Assembly: GCA_947175635.1 (NCBI GenBank)
Contig: CAMWNM010000009.1
Location: forward strand, 1 to 60,988
From: an uncultured Bacteroidales bacterium
GTDB lineage: Bacteria; Bacteroidota; Bacteroidia; Bacteroidales; P3
Direction of reading: 5' to 3'
DNA length: 60,988 nucleotides
Shown here: positions 19,129-27,715 of the stretch, piece by piece
Position numbering within the stretch: position 1 is the first letter of the stretch
How the letters are laid out: each line of letters starts with the position of its first letter
Program-made: the position numbers and the translations under genes
Notes under the pieces: model-generated
Told to the model about the DNA's origin: nothing
The model's database searches: none
What the model saw: the letters and a program-made list of their open reading frames with translations, nothing else

Positions 19129-20466
19129 ATGTCCACGATGAAAACCATATATACCCCGATAGAGATTTTTGAACTTTTCAAGCGGCATCGCCATATCTGC
19201 ACCGACACTCGGAAAATTACGCCGGGCGCGATATTTTTTGCGCTGAAAGGTGAAAACCATGATGCCAATGCCTTTGCCAAAGAAGCGATAGAGAACGGAT
19301 GTGCCTGCGCTGTGGTTGACAATCCGGACTATGCGGGAGAAAAATGTTTTTTGGTCCGGAATTGTTTGGAGACCCTGCAGCAAATCGCCGTCTTGTATCG
19401 TAAAAGCTTGATGATTCCCGTAATTGGCGTTACCGGCACCAATGGCAAGACCACCACAAAGGAATTGTTGCGCTCGGTGTTGGGCACTCGTTTCAAAACC
19501 TATGCCACGCAAGGAAATCTCAACAACCACATCGGGGTGCCGCTCAGCATCCTCGCCATCCCTGCCCACACCCAGATCGCCATTATCGAGATGGGAGCCA
19601 ACCATCCGGGCGAAATTGCCGGTTTATGTCAAATCGCATTGCCTACCTACGGTTTGATTACCAATATCGGCAAAGCGCATCTGGAAGGATTCGGTTCTTT
19701 CGAAAACATCGTAAAGACCAAGACGGCCTTATACGATTTTTTACGCAAGGTCAAGGGTAAAGCCTTTGTTTGCGCCGACAATCCGCTGCTGATGCAAGAA
19801 AGCCGTGATCTGGACCGTTATTGTTATGGGGAAAAAGCGAATGTCTTTTTGCAGATGACACGTATCGAAAACGGACAACCTAATCTGGCCTGCCGCCTGC
19901 ACGGTTCAGTATCCAGCCCGGCGTTGTCCGACATAACAACGCAACTTATCGGCGGTTACAATCTGGAAAACGTAGCCGGAGCGGCATGTGCGGGACGTTA
20001 CTTCGGGCTTACCGACCATGAGATATGCACCGGAATAGCCAACTATACCCCCACCAACCTGCGCTCGCAAAGTATCCGCATCGGCAACAACCTGCTTATC
20101 GCCGACACCTACAATGCAAATCCCACCAGTATGAACGCGGCCATAGGCAATTTCGGCAACCTGCATCTGGCCGAAAAAAAGACCGTGATTCTGGGCGATA
20201 TGCTCGAATTGGGAAAGTCCTCGAAAGAAGAACATCAGAACGTAATCAGCCTTCTCAGACAATACAAAATTCCACAAGCCTATCTGGTGGGGCCTTGCTT
20301 TGCGCAGACCGAGCGTCCCTGCGGATATCTTGGCTTTGCCAAAACCGAAGACCTTCTCTCTTATCTGGAAAAACACCCCCTTGAAAACCGAAGCGTCTTA
20401 CTGAAAGGTTCACACGGAATCCACTTGGAAAAGGTCATTGAATTTTTGCAACGAAAATCTCTGTAA
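19129..20466 (+). CDS. murF: UDP-N-acetylmuramoyl-tripeptide--D-Ala-D-Ala ligase
   Basis: 445-aa Mur ligase that adds D-Ala-D-Ala to the UDP-MurNAc tripeptide in cytoplasmic peptidoglycan synthesis. The ATP-binding loop is GVTGTNGKTTTKELL, the substrate region includes YATQGNLNNHIGVP and EMGANHPGEI, and the C-terminal domain has ADTYNANPTSM and LGDMLELG. MurF rather than MurE is indicated by the GNLNNHIGVPL segment and the C-terminal motif. Two Mets are possible (19129 MSTMKT, 19138 MKTIYT). It is the final gene of the recG-uvrA-kinase-murF run and is followed by the promoter of an exporter operon. Confidence 0.93.
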   Translation: MSTMKTIYTPIEIFELFKRHRHICTDTRKITPGAIFFALKGENHDANAFAKEAIENGCACAVVDNPDYAGEKCFLVRNCLETLQQIAVLYRKSLMIPVIGVTGTNGKTTTKELLRSVLGTRFKTYATQGNLNNHIGVPLSILAIPAHTQIAIIEMGANHPGEIAGLCQIALPTYGLITNIGKAHLEGFGSFENIVKTKTALYDFLRKVKGKAFVCADNPLLMQESRDLDRYCYGEKANVFLQMTRIENGQPNLACRLHGSVSSPALSDITTQLIGGYNLENVAGAACAGRYFGLTDHEICTGIANYTPTNLRSQSIRIGNNLLIADTYNANPTSMNAAIGNFGNLHLAEKKTVILGDMLELGKSSKEEHQNVISLLRQYKIPQAYLVGPCFAQTERPCGYLGFAKTEDLLSYLEKHPLENRSVLLKGSHGIHLEKVIEFLQRKSL

Positions 20467-20470
20467 AATA

Positions 20471-20505
20471 TTTCCGGTCAGGGAAAAAATTATCCCTTAC
20501 CTTTG
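20471..20505 (+). promoter_or_regulatory. Promoter of the ABC-2 exporter operon
   Basis: TACCTTTG (20498-20505) is an exact -7 box. A TTTC at 20471-20474 lies 23 nt upstream, slightly beyond the usual spacing. The expected start of transcription is near 20511, giving a leader of about 25 nt to the ATG at 20536. Confidence 0.55.
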
Positions 20506-20535
20506 CAGACAATACAGACAAATCCTCTTCTGGCT

Positions 20536-21237
20536 ATGAAAAATTTGATTTTAAACCTCCCTATAAAAGCCTTTTGCACAACAGCCGCACTTGCCACGCT
20601 GTTTCTGACGGGATGCAAGCAGAAGCAGACCGAATTTGACGCCGGCGGTACGCTCGAAGCGGTAACGCTCACCGTATCGGCTTATGGAAACGGCAATATC
20701 CTTTGGCTACACGGGCAGGAGGGAACGCAGGTACAGAAAGGCCAATTGCTGGGCTATACCGACACTATGCCCTTCTACCTGCAGAAGAAGGCGCTGGCGG
20801 CCACCCGCACGCATACGCCCGGTCCTGCCTTGGACGCGCAGATGGATCAAGTGCAATATATGATAGACAACTGCCGTATCATAAGTCCCATTTCGGGAAC
20901 GATCATCAACCGTTACGCGCAGGGCGGCGAACTGGCTTATGCAGGCAAACCTCTTTTCCGAATCGCCGACCTAGACACCATGCAGTTGAAAGCATATGTT
21001 ACAGCCAAACGCCTCTCCGACCTCAAGCTTAACCAAGAAGTGCAGGTTTTTTCCCTTCAAGGCGAAAAAGAGGTTTTTTACAGAGGCCGGCTGATCTATA
21101 TCGCCGACCACGCCGAGTTCACGCCTAAATCGGTACAGACCCAAAGCGAAAGGGAGAATCTGGTGTATGCGGTAAAAATCGCGGTAAAAAACGACGGTTT
21201 CTTAAAAATCGGCATGCACGCCGAAGTGATTTTTTAG
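20536..21237 (+). CDS. HlyD/YbhG-type periplasmic adaptor lipoprotein with a shortened hairpin
   Basis: 233-aa membrane-fusion protein with lipobox LTGC (Cys27). It has the biotinyl-lipoyl halves expected of the family: ILWLHGQEGTQVQKGQLLGYTD and, after the hairpin, CRIISPISGTIINRYAQGGELAYAGKPLFRIAD, then a beta-barrel domain. What lies between the two lipoyl halves is only about 40 residues. Typical YbhG/HlyD proteins of 300-330 aa carry a long alpha-helical hairpin here that reaches the outer-membrane channel. It heads the exporter operon with two ATPases and two ABC-2 permeases. No TolC-like gene is nearby. A TTG at 20503 lies in the promoter -7 box and is not the start. Confidence 0.85.
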   Translation: MKNLILNLPIKAFCTTAALATLFLTGCKQKQTEFDAGGTLEAVTLTVSAYGNGNILWLHGQEGTQVQKGQLLGYTDTMPFYLQKKALAATRTHTPGPALDAQMDQVQYMIDNCRIISPISGTIINRYAQGGELAYAGKPLFRIADLDTMQLKAYVTAKRLSDLKLNQEVQVFSLQGEKEVFYRGRLIYIADHAEFTPKSVQTQSERENLVYAVKIAVKNDGFLKIGMHAEVIF

Positions 21238-21241
21238 GCAT

Positions 21242-22186
21242 ATGGCGTCCTCGGCGGTCATAGCATCCCACCTCAGCAAGCGTTTCGGACACGGCGCCCA
21301 TCAGATTACGGCGGTGGACGATATTTCCTTACGGGTAGAGAAGGGCGAGATGTTCGGCATCATCGGCCCCGACGGAGCGGGGAAGACCACCCTTTTCCGC
21401 CTGCTTACCTCGCTGATGCTGCCCGACGAGGGGCAAGTGCGGATAGAAGGATTCAACACCCTGAAGCAGTATAAGGAAATCCGCCGTATCATCGGCTATA
21501 TGCCGGGACGTTTTTCGCTCTATCAAGATCTCAGCGTAGAAGAAAACCTCAACTTTTTCGCCACATTGTTCGGCACCCATATCCGCGCCAATTACGACTT
21601 CATCTATCCTATCTACCGTTATCTGGAGCCCTTCAAAAAACGCAAGGCCGGCAATCTTTCGGGTGGAATGAAACAGAAACTGGCGCTTTGCTGCGCGCTT
21701 ATCCATAACCCCAAGGTGCTTTTTCTGGATGAGCCCACCACCGGGGTAGATCCTGTTTCGCGAAAGGAATTTTGGGAGATGCTGGGACTGTTGCAACAAA
21801 AAGACATTACCGTGGTGGCCTCCACTCCCTATATGAGCGAAGCCATGCGATGCCACAGGATCGGCTTTATCCAAAACGGGAAAATTATAGGCTGCAACAC
21901 ACCGCAAAATATACGCGAAGCCTTCCCTTGGCTGGTGCTTTCGGTACGAAGCACGGAAATGTTCCGGCTCCTGCAGGATTTACGCGCTTATCCGGATTGC
22001 CGCGCCTGCCACTCTTTCGGTGCCTACCAGCATATCTACCTGCCGAAGGGAAGCGATCCCGAAGACCTGCACCGCTATCTTACCCGGAAACGGCACAACG
22101 ATATCCGCATCAAGGAAACCGATGCCACCATCGAAGACTGTTTTATGGATCTTATGGCCAAGAAAGGAGAAAGCGATGGGCATTAA
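21242..22186 (+). CDS. ABC-2 exporter ATPase 1 (YbhF N-half type)
   Basis: 314-aa ATP-binding subunit. Walker A is GPDGAGKTT, the signature is LSGGMKQKLAL, and Walker B is VLFLDEPTTGVDP. The switch-loop histidine, normally in a THYMDEA-type motif, is replaced: the loop reads STPYMSEA. An extra C-terminal domain of about 80 residues follows. It corresponds to the first half of fused YbhF-type ATPases and must pair with the next gene product. Its last 11 bases overlap the start of that gene, indicating translational coupling. The substrate is unknown; relatives export drugs or lipophilic compounds. Confidence 0.9.
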   Translation: MASSAVIASHLSKRFGHGAHQITAVDDISLRVEKGEMFGIIGPDGAGKTTLFRLLTSLMLPDEGQVRIEGFNTLKQYKEIRRIIGYMPGRFSLYQDLSVEENLNFFATLFGTHIRANYDFIYPIYRYLEPFKKRKAGNLSGGMKQKLALCCALIHNPKVLFLDEPTTGVDPVSRKEFWEMLGLLQQKDITVVASTPYMSEAMRCHRIGFIQNGKIIGCNTPQNIREAFPWLVLSVRSTEMFRLLQDLRAYPDCRACHSFGAYQHIYLPKGSDPEDLHRYLTRKRHNDIRIKETDATIEDCFMDLMAKKGESDGH

Positions 22187-22979
22187 AAGCATCAAACAAC
22201 GCCTCTTGCGTGAAAGAAAAGCCATACAGGCCGTAAACGACGGCTATGTGATACAGGTAAACGACCTCACCAAGAAATTCGGGGATTTTACGGCTGTGGA
22301 CCATATCAGTTTCGAGGTAAGGAAAGGAGAGATTTTCGGATTCCTCGGTGCCAACGGGGCGGGGAAAACCACGGCCATACGTATGCTTTGCGGCCTGCAC
22401 CGCCCTACTTCAGGCAGCGGCATGGTGGCCGGTTTCAACATCTGCAACCAACAGGAAGACATCAAGCGGAATATCGGCTACATGAGCCAAAAGTTTTCAC
22501 TCTACAACGATCTCAGGGTATGGGAAAACATACGGCTCTTCGCCGGCATTTACGGGGTGAACGAAAACTTGATCGCCCCCAAGACAGATGCCCTGCTGAG
22601 CCGGCTGGGATTTATGAGCGAACGCAATACGATGGTACGCGAACTGCCTTTGGGATGGAAACAGAAACTGGCCTTCTCGGTAGCCATCCTGCATGATCCC
22701 CGAATCGTTTTTTTGGATGAACCCACCGGCGGTGTCGACCCGCTTACCCGCCGCCAGTTCTGGGAACTTATTTACGAGGCGGTGAGCCGGGGCATCACCG
22801 TATTCGTCACCACGCACTACATGGATGAGGCCGAATACTGCAACCGGGTAAGCATGATGGTTGACGGCCGTATCGAAATGCTGGATACCCCCCGAAACCT
22901 CCGCTCGCATTTCGGGGTGGAAAGCATGGAAGAGGTCTTTACCCGCATCGCCCGCAAAGCCACCCGCAACGACGACTGA
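22176..22979 (+). CDS. ABC-2 exporter ATPase 2 (YbhF C-half type)
   Basis: 267-aa ATP-binding subunit. Walker A is GANGAGKTT, Walker B is IVFLDEPTGGVDP and the switch histidine is present (TTHYMDEAEYC). The ABC signature is degenerate, reading LPLGWKQKLAF instead of LSGGxxQ, as in the second half of YbhF. Paired with ATPase 1, this gives one consensus and one degenerate ATP site. The start at 22176 (MGIKSIKQRL) overlaps the previous gene by 11 bases. The stop is followed after 2 bases by the first permease. Confidence 0.9.
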   Translation: MGIKSIKQRLLRERKAIQAVNDGYVIQVNDLTKKFGDFTAVDHISFEVRKGEIFGFLGANGAGKTTAIRMLCGLHRPTSGSGMVAGFNICNQQEDIKRNIGYMSQKFSLYNDLRVWENIRLFAGIYGVNENLIAPKTDALLSRLGFMSERNTMVRELPLGWKQKLAFSVAILHDPRIVFLDEPTGGVDPLTRRQFWELIYEAVSRGITVFVTTHYMDEAEYCNRVSMMVDGRIEMLDTPRNLRSHFGVESMEEVFTRIARKATRNDD

Positions 22980-22981
22980 AA

Positions 22982-24088
22982 ATGAAACAGTTTCTCGCTT
23001 TTGTTGAAAAGGAATTCTACCACATCTTCCGGGATAAGGCCACCATGCTGATTATCCTGCTGATGCCGATTGTGCAGGTGTTGATCTTCGGATTTGCCAT
23101 CACCACCGACATCCGGGATACGGAAGTGGCCGTGTGCGACCTTTCCCAAAGCATGGAAAGCCGGGAACTGATCGAAAAGATACAGGCGGGCGAATACTTC
23201 AACGTAAGCGAACGGCTGCTTTCTCCTCAGGAAGCCGACAACGTGTTCCGCAAAGGAAAAGTGAAATCCCTGATCGTGATTCCCGAAGACTTTTCAAACC
23301 GTATCGCCCTCAACGAAAACACCGCCATCCAGATCATCACCGATGGAAGCAACCCCAACGAAGCCAATATCATTACCGGCTATCTGCAAACCATCACCGC
23401 GCAGTTCGCCGCCGAACAACATCCGGCGATGCAACCTCCTATTTCCTTTTCGGCCGAAACCCGCATGCTCTACAATCCCCTGCTCAAAAGCGCCTTTACG
23501 TTCGTGCCGGGCGTTATCGGACTGGTATTGATGCTCATCTGCACCCTGATGACCTCCGTATCGATAGTAAGGGAAAGGGAACACGGCACCATGGAAGCGC
23601 TTTTGGTTGCCCCCTCCAAACCGCTGTATCTCATTTTCGCCAAAACCGTTCCCTACTTCGTGATCTCCCTTTTCAACTTAGCCGTGATTATCCTGCTGTC
23701 GATTTTTGCCTTCGATGTGCCAATACGGGGCAGTTTCATGTTGTTTATCGGCACCAGCATCACCTATATCTTCACTTCTCTCTGTCTGGGCATCTTTATC
23801 TCCACCGTTTCCAAAACCCAGCAAATCGCGATGATTATCTCGCTGATGGGATTGATGTTACCCACTGTATTGCTGTCGGGGCTGATGTTTCCCATCGAAA
23901 GCATGCCTGTTGTACTGCAAGGTATTTCGTATCTATTACCGGCCAGATGGTTTATCGATATGGGACGCATCATCATGATAAAGGGGCTGGGATTCCATTA
24001 TATCTGGATACAATGGGCCGTTCTGACAGGCATGGCCGGAATATTCCTGGCCCTGAGTGTAAGAGGTTTTAAGGTGCGTTTGGATTAG
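22982..24088 (+). CDS. ABC-2 type permease 1 (YbhS-like)
   Basis: 368-aa membrane subunit with one N-terminal helix (about residues 23-43), a periplasmic domain of about 130 residues (TDIRDTEVAVCDLSQS onward), and five C-terminal helices including GVIGLVLMLICTLMTSVSIV and the family motif region REREHGTMEALLVAP. This is the YbhS/YbhR plan of drug and lipid exporters. It forms the transmembrane channel with permease 2. It lies 2 bases after ATPase 2 and 9 bases before permease 2. Confidence 0.9.
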   Translation: MKQFLAFVEKEFYHIFRDKATMLIILLMPIVQVLIFGFAITTDIRDTEVAVCDLSQSMESRELIEKIQAGEYFNVSERLLSPQEADNVFRKGKVKSLIVIPEDFSNRIALNENTAIQIITDGSNPNEANIITGYLQTITAQFAAEQHPAMQPPISFSAETRMLYNPLLKSAFTFVPGVIGLVLMLICTLMTSVSIVREREHGTMEALLVAPSKPLYLIFAKTVPYFVISLFNLAVIILLSIFAFDVPIRGSFMLFIGTSITYIFTSLCLGIFISTVSKTQQIAMIISLMGLMLPTVLLSGLMFPIESMPVVLQGISYLLPARWFIDMGRIIMIKGLGFHYIWIQWAVLTGMAGIFLALSVRGFKVRLD

Positions 24089-24097
24089 GAGGGAACA

Positions 24098-25240
24098 ATG
24101 CAAGCGAAAGTACTGAAATATCTGCTCGAAAAGGAATTCAAGCAAATGCTGCGCAACCCCATCATGTTGCCGCTCATCATCGCACTGCCCTTGATACAGC
24201 TTGTGATTCTCCCCTATGCGGCCACTTACGAAATCCGCAATATCCGCATTGCCGTGGTGGACAACGACCATAGCCAGGCCTCCCGAGCGCTGGAAGAAAA
24301 AATAGCCTCGTCGAACTATTTCCGTATCGTCTTGCAGGCCTCCACCCATCAGGAAGCATTGCAATGTATCCGCGCCGGTTCGGCCGGAATGGCGATAGAA
24401 ATCCCTGCCGATTTCGAAAGCGATCTGATAATGAACCGCCCCGTAAGCGTTTATATCTCCGCCGATGCGGTAGATGGCACCAAAGCCGGTATCGGAGCCT
24501 CCTATCTGGGTCAAATCATCCGCAACTTTGCCGAAGACGTGGTGAAAGAAAAGGCTGTAAAGGGTCTAATCGATGTGGTGCATCAGCCTGTTCCTGCAAA
24601 AGTAGAAGCTGTTCCCCTGTTTAGATTCAATCCGGCCTTAGACTACAAGACCTATATGGTACCCGGTATTCTAGCCATGTTACTCACGTTGGTGGGCGGA
24701 ATCCTGGCCGCGCTGAATATCTCGAGCGAAAGGGAATTGGGGACATTGGAACAAATCAAGGTAAGTCCGGTAAGCAAGTTCGACTATCTGGCAGGAAAAC
24801 TCATTCCGTTCTGGATCATGGGGCTCATCATCACCCTTATCGGTCTGGGCATCGCATACCTGCTTTACGGCCTGATACCCAAAGGCAATGTGTTTACCCT
24901 TTTGGCCTTTGCCATCATTTACAACATGGGATTCACCGGTTTCGGACTGTTTATCTCTTCGGTAGCCAAAAGCCAACAGCAGGCCATGTTCATCGCGTTT
25001 TTCTTCCTGCTGATATTTTTCCTGATGGGCGGTTTGTTTACCCCTGTGTCGAGCATGCCACATTGGGCGCAGTATATCACCTATCTCAATCCAACGGCCT
25101 ATCTTATCGACGCCATGCGGCTCATTATCCTGAAAGGCAGTCGGTTTTCTGATCTCTATCCACAGTTCTGGGCCACTGTCAGTTTCGCCGTTGCCTTCAA
25201 CGCGATGGCCCTGTTGGCTTTCCGCAAAACGGCCGATTAG
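24098..25240 (+). CDS. ABC-2 type permease 2 (YbhR-like)
   Basis: 380-aa partner of permease 1 with the same topology: an N-terminal helix (residues 20-42), a periplasmic domain starting YEIRNIRIAVVDNDHSQAS, and a C-terminal bundle with SSERELGTLEQIKVSPVS. Last gene of the exporter operon. Only a weak hairpin follows before the convergent hydF stop. Confidence 0.9.
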   Translation: MQAKVLKYLLEKEFKQMLRNPIMLPLIIALPLIQLVILPYAATYEIRNIRIAVVDNDHSQASRALEEKIASSNYFRIVLQASTHQEALQCIRAGSAGMAIEIPADFESDLIMNRPVSVYISADAVDGTKAGIGASYLGQIIRNFAEDVVKEKAVKGLIDVVHQPVPAKVEAVPLFRFNPALDYKTYMVPGILAMLLTLVGGILAALNISSERELGTLEQIKVSPVSKFDYLAGKLIPFWIMGLIITLIGLGIAYLLYGLIPKGNVFTLLAFAIIYNMGFTGFGLFISSVAKSQQQAMFIAFFFLLIFFLMGGLFTPVSSMPHWAQYITYLNPTAYLIDAMRLIILKGSRFSDLYPQFWATVSFAVAFNAMALLAFRKTAD

Positions 25241-25256
25241 GGTTCAGTGCCATATC

Positions 25257-25280
25257 CGCATCCGTCTCTCTACGGCTGCG
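25257..25280. terminator. Weak hairpin between the exporter operon and hydF
   Basis: CGCATCCGT (25257-25265) pairs with ACGGCTGCG (25272-25280) with one mismatch and a 6-nt loop, between two convergent genes. There is no immediate T-run; the T-rich stretch at 25294-25299 is 13 nt further on. It may be a partial terminator. Confidence 0.3.
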
Positions 25281-25297
25281 TCTTATCGTGGTGTTTT

Positions 25298-26521
25298 TTA
25301 TTCAAACACGCTTACAGCCCGTTCAAAAATACCGTTTGCCCAAGCCAACGCCATGCCGTAGTTGCTTACCGGGATTCCTGCCGAACAAAGCAACTCGATA
25401 CGGGCCGAAAGCTGACGGTCGCTCACCATACAGCCGCCGCATTGAACGGCCATGGCAAAATCATGCAACTTATCAGGCAAGGGATCCAATCCCGCCACAA
25501 AGGTAAAACGCAAGTTCTTCCCTGTTGCCCGCCGCAAGGCTGCCGGCAGTTTCACCCGGCCTATGTCCTGGCAGTTTACCTGATGGGTGCAGGATTCGAG
25601 AATCAAGACCTTATCATCCTCTTGAAGCCGCGTCAAATGGCGCGTGCCGGCCACATACGTCTCAAAATGGCCTTTGCCACGCGCCATACAGAGACTGAAT
25701 CCCGTCAAGGGAATAGAAGCGGGCACAAGGGCAGAGACTTGCCGGAAAGCCTGACTGTCGGTAATCACCAGTGCCGGGGACCGATGCAAGGACGAAAGGA
25801 GCGCAGACAGTTCCTCCACTTGGCAAAGCAACGGAAGCGCATGCAGGTCGAGGCATTGGCGGGCCATCATCACCTGCGGCAGAATGAGACGGTCTCGGGG
25901 TGCCTGGCTGTCGATCGGACATACAAGAACCACGGCATCGCCTGCCGAAACGATGCCGTCCAGAACGGAAGCACCGGTGTTTCTTTTCTCCAGCGCAGAG
26001 GCCAAAGCCCTCAGTTTTTCAAACACCGGCAATGCGGCATCTTCTTCCAATCCCTCCCTTTCTTCAAGGGCTTTCTCCACGCTGAAATCAAGCAATGCGG
26101 CGGTGGGGAAAAGTTGTTGCAGCCAGACTCGGCAAGAATCCGAAAGCGGTGTCCGGTCGGCCTTGTTATGCAAGAGCAGCATCGGCAGGGCCCGCTGTTG
26201 CAGGAAGCCGGCAAACTCCTGTTCGGCCGCATCGAAAGTATCGCCCGAAAACAACAACACTGCCAAGTCTATTCTGTCTGCCACCGCCCGGGTCTTCTCC
26301 ACACGCAGACGCCCCACTTCGCCCTCGTCGTCGAAACCCGCCGTATCTACCAGTACACATTTGCCGATACCGAAGATCTCGCACGACTTCCTGACCGGAT
26401 CTGTCGTGGTGCCGGGCATTTCAGACACGATGGCCGTGCTTTGCCCGGTCAGGAGGTTTATCAGGCTGCTCTTTCCCTGATTGCGTTTTCCGAAAATACC
26501 TATATGGAGTTCCTGTGCCAT
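25298..26521 (-). CDS. hydF: [FeFe]-hydrogenase maturation GTPase HydF
   Basis: 407-aa scaffold protein on which the 2Fe subcluster of [FeFe]-hydrogenase is assembled. The N-terminal GTPase domain has GKRNQGKSSL, PGTTTDP, DTAGFDDEG and HNKAD. The C-terminal cluster domain has CTH and, 47 residues later, CGGC, which fits the CxH...CxxC pattern that binds the [4Fe-4S] cluster. The ATG at 26521 (MAQELHIGIFG) is chosen over a TTG three codons upstream. HydE, HydG and the hydrogenase are not in this window, so they must lie elsewhere. It is convergent with the exporter operon. Confidence 0.93.
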   Translation of the reverse strand: MAQELHIGIFGKRNQGKSSLINLLTGQSTAIVSEMPGTTTDPVRKSCEIFGIGKCVLVDTAGFDDEGEVGRLRVEKTRAVADRIDLAVLLFSGDTFDAAEQEFAGFLQQRALPMLLLHNKADRTPLSDSCRVWLQQLFPTAALLDFSVEKALEEREGLEEDAALPVFEKLRALASALEKRNTGASVLDGIVSAGDAVVLVCPIDSQAPRDRLILPQVMMARQCLDLHALPLLCQVEELSALLSSLHRSPALVITDSQAFRQVSALVPASIPLTGFSLCMARGKGHFETYVAGTRHLTRLQEDDKVLILESCTHQVNCQDIGRVKLPAALRRATGKNLRFTFVAGLDPLPDKLHDFAMAVQCGGCMVSDRQLSARIELLCSAGIPVSNYGMALAWANGIFERAVSVFE

Positions 26522-26667
26522 GACAAACAAATTGGGAGTGCAATGTTACGATAAATAATCGACAGGCCTTTCATAAACAGCCTCAAGAAAGACGGCGCAA
26601 GGCGTAACGTCGGTCTTCGACCGGCCACCGGACAGCGCTCCCGTCGCTTCTCCTTGCCGACTGAAAC

Positions 26668-26694
26668 AAAAAAAGCCCTACCGACGGTAGGGCT
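26668..26694 (-). terminator. Rho-independent terminator of efp-lpxD
   Basis: A 9-bp perfect stem AGCCCTACC/GGTAGGGCT (26674-26682 and 26686-26694, 3-nt loop) is followed on the minus strand by a run of seven T (26668-26674). It lies 22 bases past the lpxD-like stop. The rest of the 26531-26715 gap shows nothing else I can assign. Confidence 0.85.
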
Positions 26695-26715
26695 CTCAAG
26701 TCTATATTGCGCAAT

Positions 26716-27678
26716 TTATTGTTTCTCTTGATCGCGCAACACCCGGTTCATCCTCTCCACTATCTCGGGCAGAGCGCGTAAGGTGGCCATTTCTTTCCAT
26801 TTGGCACGGGCTTCCACCACCGGACAGCCGAAATACACCTTGCCGCCTTCCAACGACTTATCGACCGCCGAGGTGGCAAGGATAACCGCCCCTTTTCCGA
26901 TAACGATGTCTTTGTTGATCATTACCGAAGCCCATATGGAAACATAGTCTTCGATTACCGTTACACCGGCGATCGCCGAATGGGCACCGATCAATACATG
27001 TTTTCCGATATGGGTGTCGTGCCCGATCTGCACGAAGTTATCCATCTTGGTGCCGTCGCCCACAATCGTATCGCCCGAAACGCCGCGGTCCACCGCCGTC
27101 ATCGCGCCAATCTCCACATCGTTGCCGACGATAGCCCGTCCGCTGGACTCAAACTTGCGGAACGTGCCGTTTTTGGTACGCTGGAAATAACAGGCATCTC
27201 CGCCGATAACCGCTCCTGACTGGATTATGGTGTTGTCGCCGATAATCGTGTAGTCGTTTATCGTAACATTGGCATGGATAATGCAATTCTGTCCGATCTC
27301 CACGTGGTTGCCGATAAAGGCCCCCGGCTGGACAACGGTACCTCTGCCGATTTTGGCGGTCGGACTCACCATAGCCGCAGCAGGTATGAAAGGACGGAAA
27401 TGGCGTGTGAGCCTGTTGAAATTTTCCATCGGGTCGGGCGTGATCATCAGACACTTGCCCGCAGGACATTCCACTTCCTTGTCGATCAATATCACGCTTG
27501 CCTTGGATGAAAGCGCCTTGTCGTAGTACTTGTCCAAATCGACAAAGGTAATGTCTCCTTCTTCCACCATGTGGATTTCATTCATTCCCGATACGGGAAA
27601 ATCAGGAGATCCCACAATGCGGACATCTACCAACAGTTCCGCTAATTGCTTGAGGGTTTGAGGTCTGTCGAATTTCAT
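26716..27678 (-). CDS. LpxD-like UDP-3-O-acylglucosamine N-acyltransferase paralogue
   Basis: 320-aa left-handed beta-helix acyltransferase. An N-terminal uridine-binding-like domain (1-105) is followed by hexapeptide repeats (about 105-280) and a helical C-terminus. The histidine equivalent to the LpxD catalytic base is present in NFVQIGHDTHIG. The N-terminal domain is unlike the main LpxD of Bacteroidota, and the position directly after efp matches the second LpxD-like gene found beside efp in Flavobacteria. It may acylate lipid A precursors or another nucleotide sugar. I therefore do not give it the lpxD symbol. It follows efp by 37 bases and ends at a strong terminator. Confidence 0.8.
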   Translation of the reverse strand: MKFDRPQTLKQLAELLVDVRIVGSPDFPVSGMNEIHMVEEGDITFVDLDKYYDKALSSKASVILIDKEVECPAGKCLMITPDPMENFNRLTRHFRPFIPAAAMVSPTAKIGRGTVVQPGAFIGNHVEIGQNCIIHANVTINDYTIIGDNTIIQSGAVIGGDACYFQRTKNGTFRKFESSGRAIVGNDVEIGAMTAVDRGVSGDTIVGDGTKMDNFVQIGHDTHIGKHVLIGAHSAIAGVTVIEDYVSIWASVMINKDIVIGKGAVILATSAVDKSLEGGKVYFGCPVVEARAKWKEMATLRALPEIVERMNRVLRDQEKQ

Positions 27679-27715
27679 CAGCTGGTCGGGAATTAAATCC
27701 TCTTTTTATCGAAAA

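Noticed and set aside
25247-26554. 435-codon plus-strand open frame opposite hydF
   Set aside because: The minus frame encodes an unmistakable HydF; the plus frame shows no domain.
26531-26667. Small RNA or gene in the hydF-lpxD gap
   Set aside because: No promoter box, open frame or stable hairpin other than the lpxD-like gene terminator could be seen.
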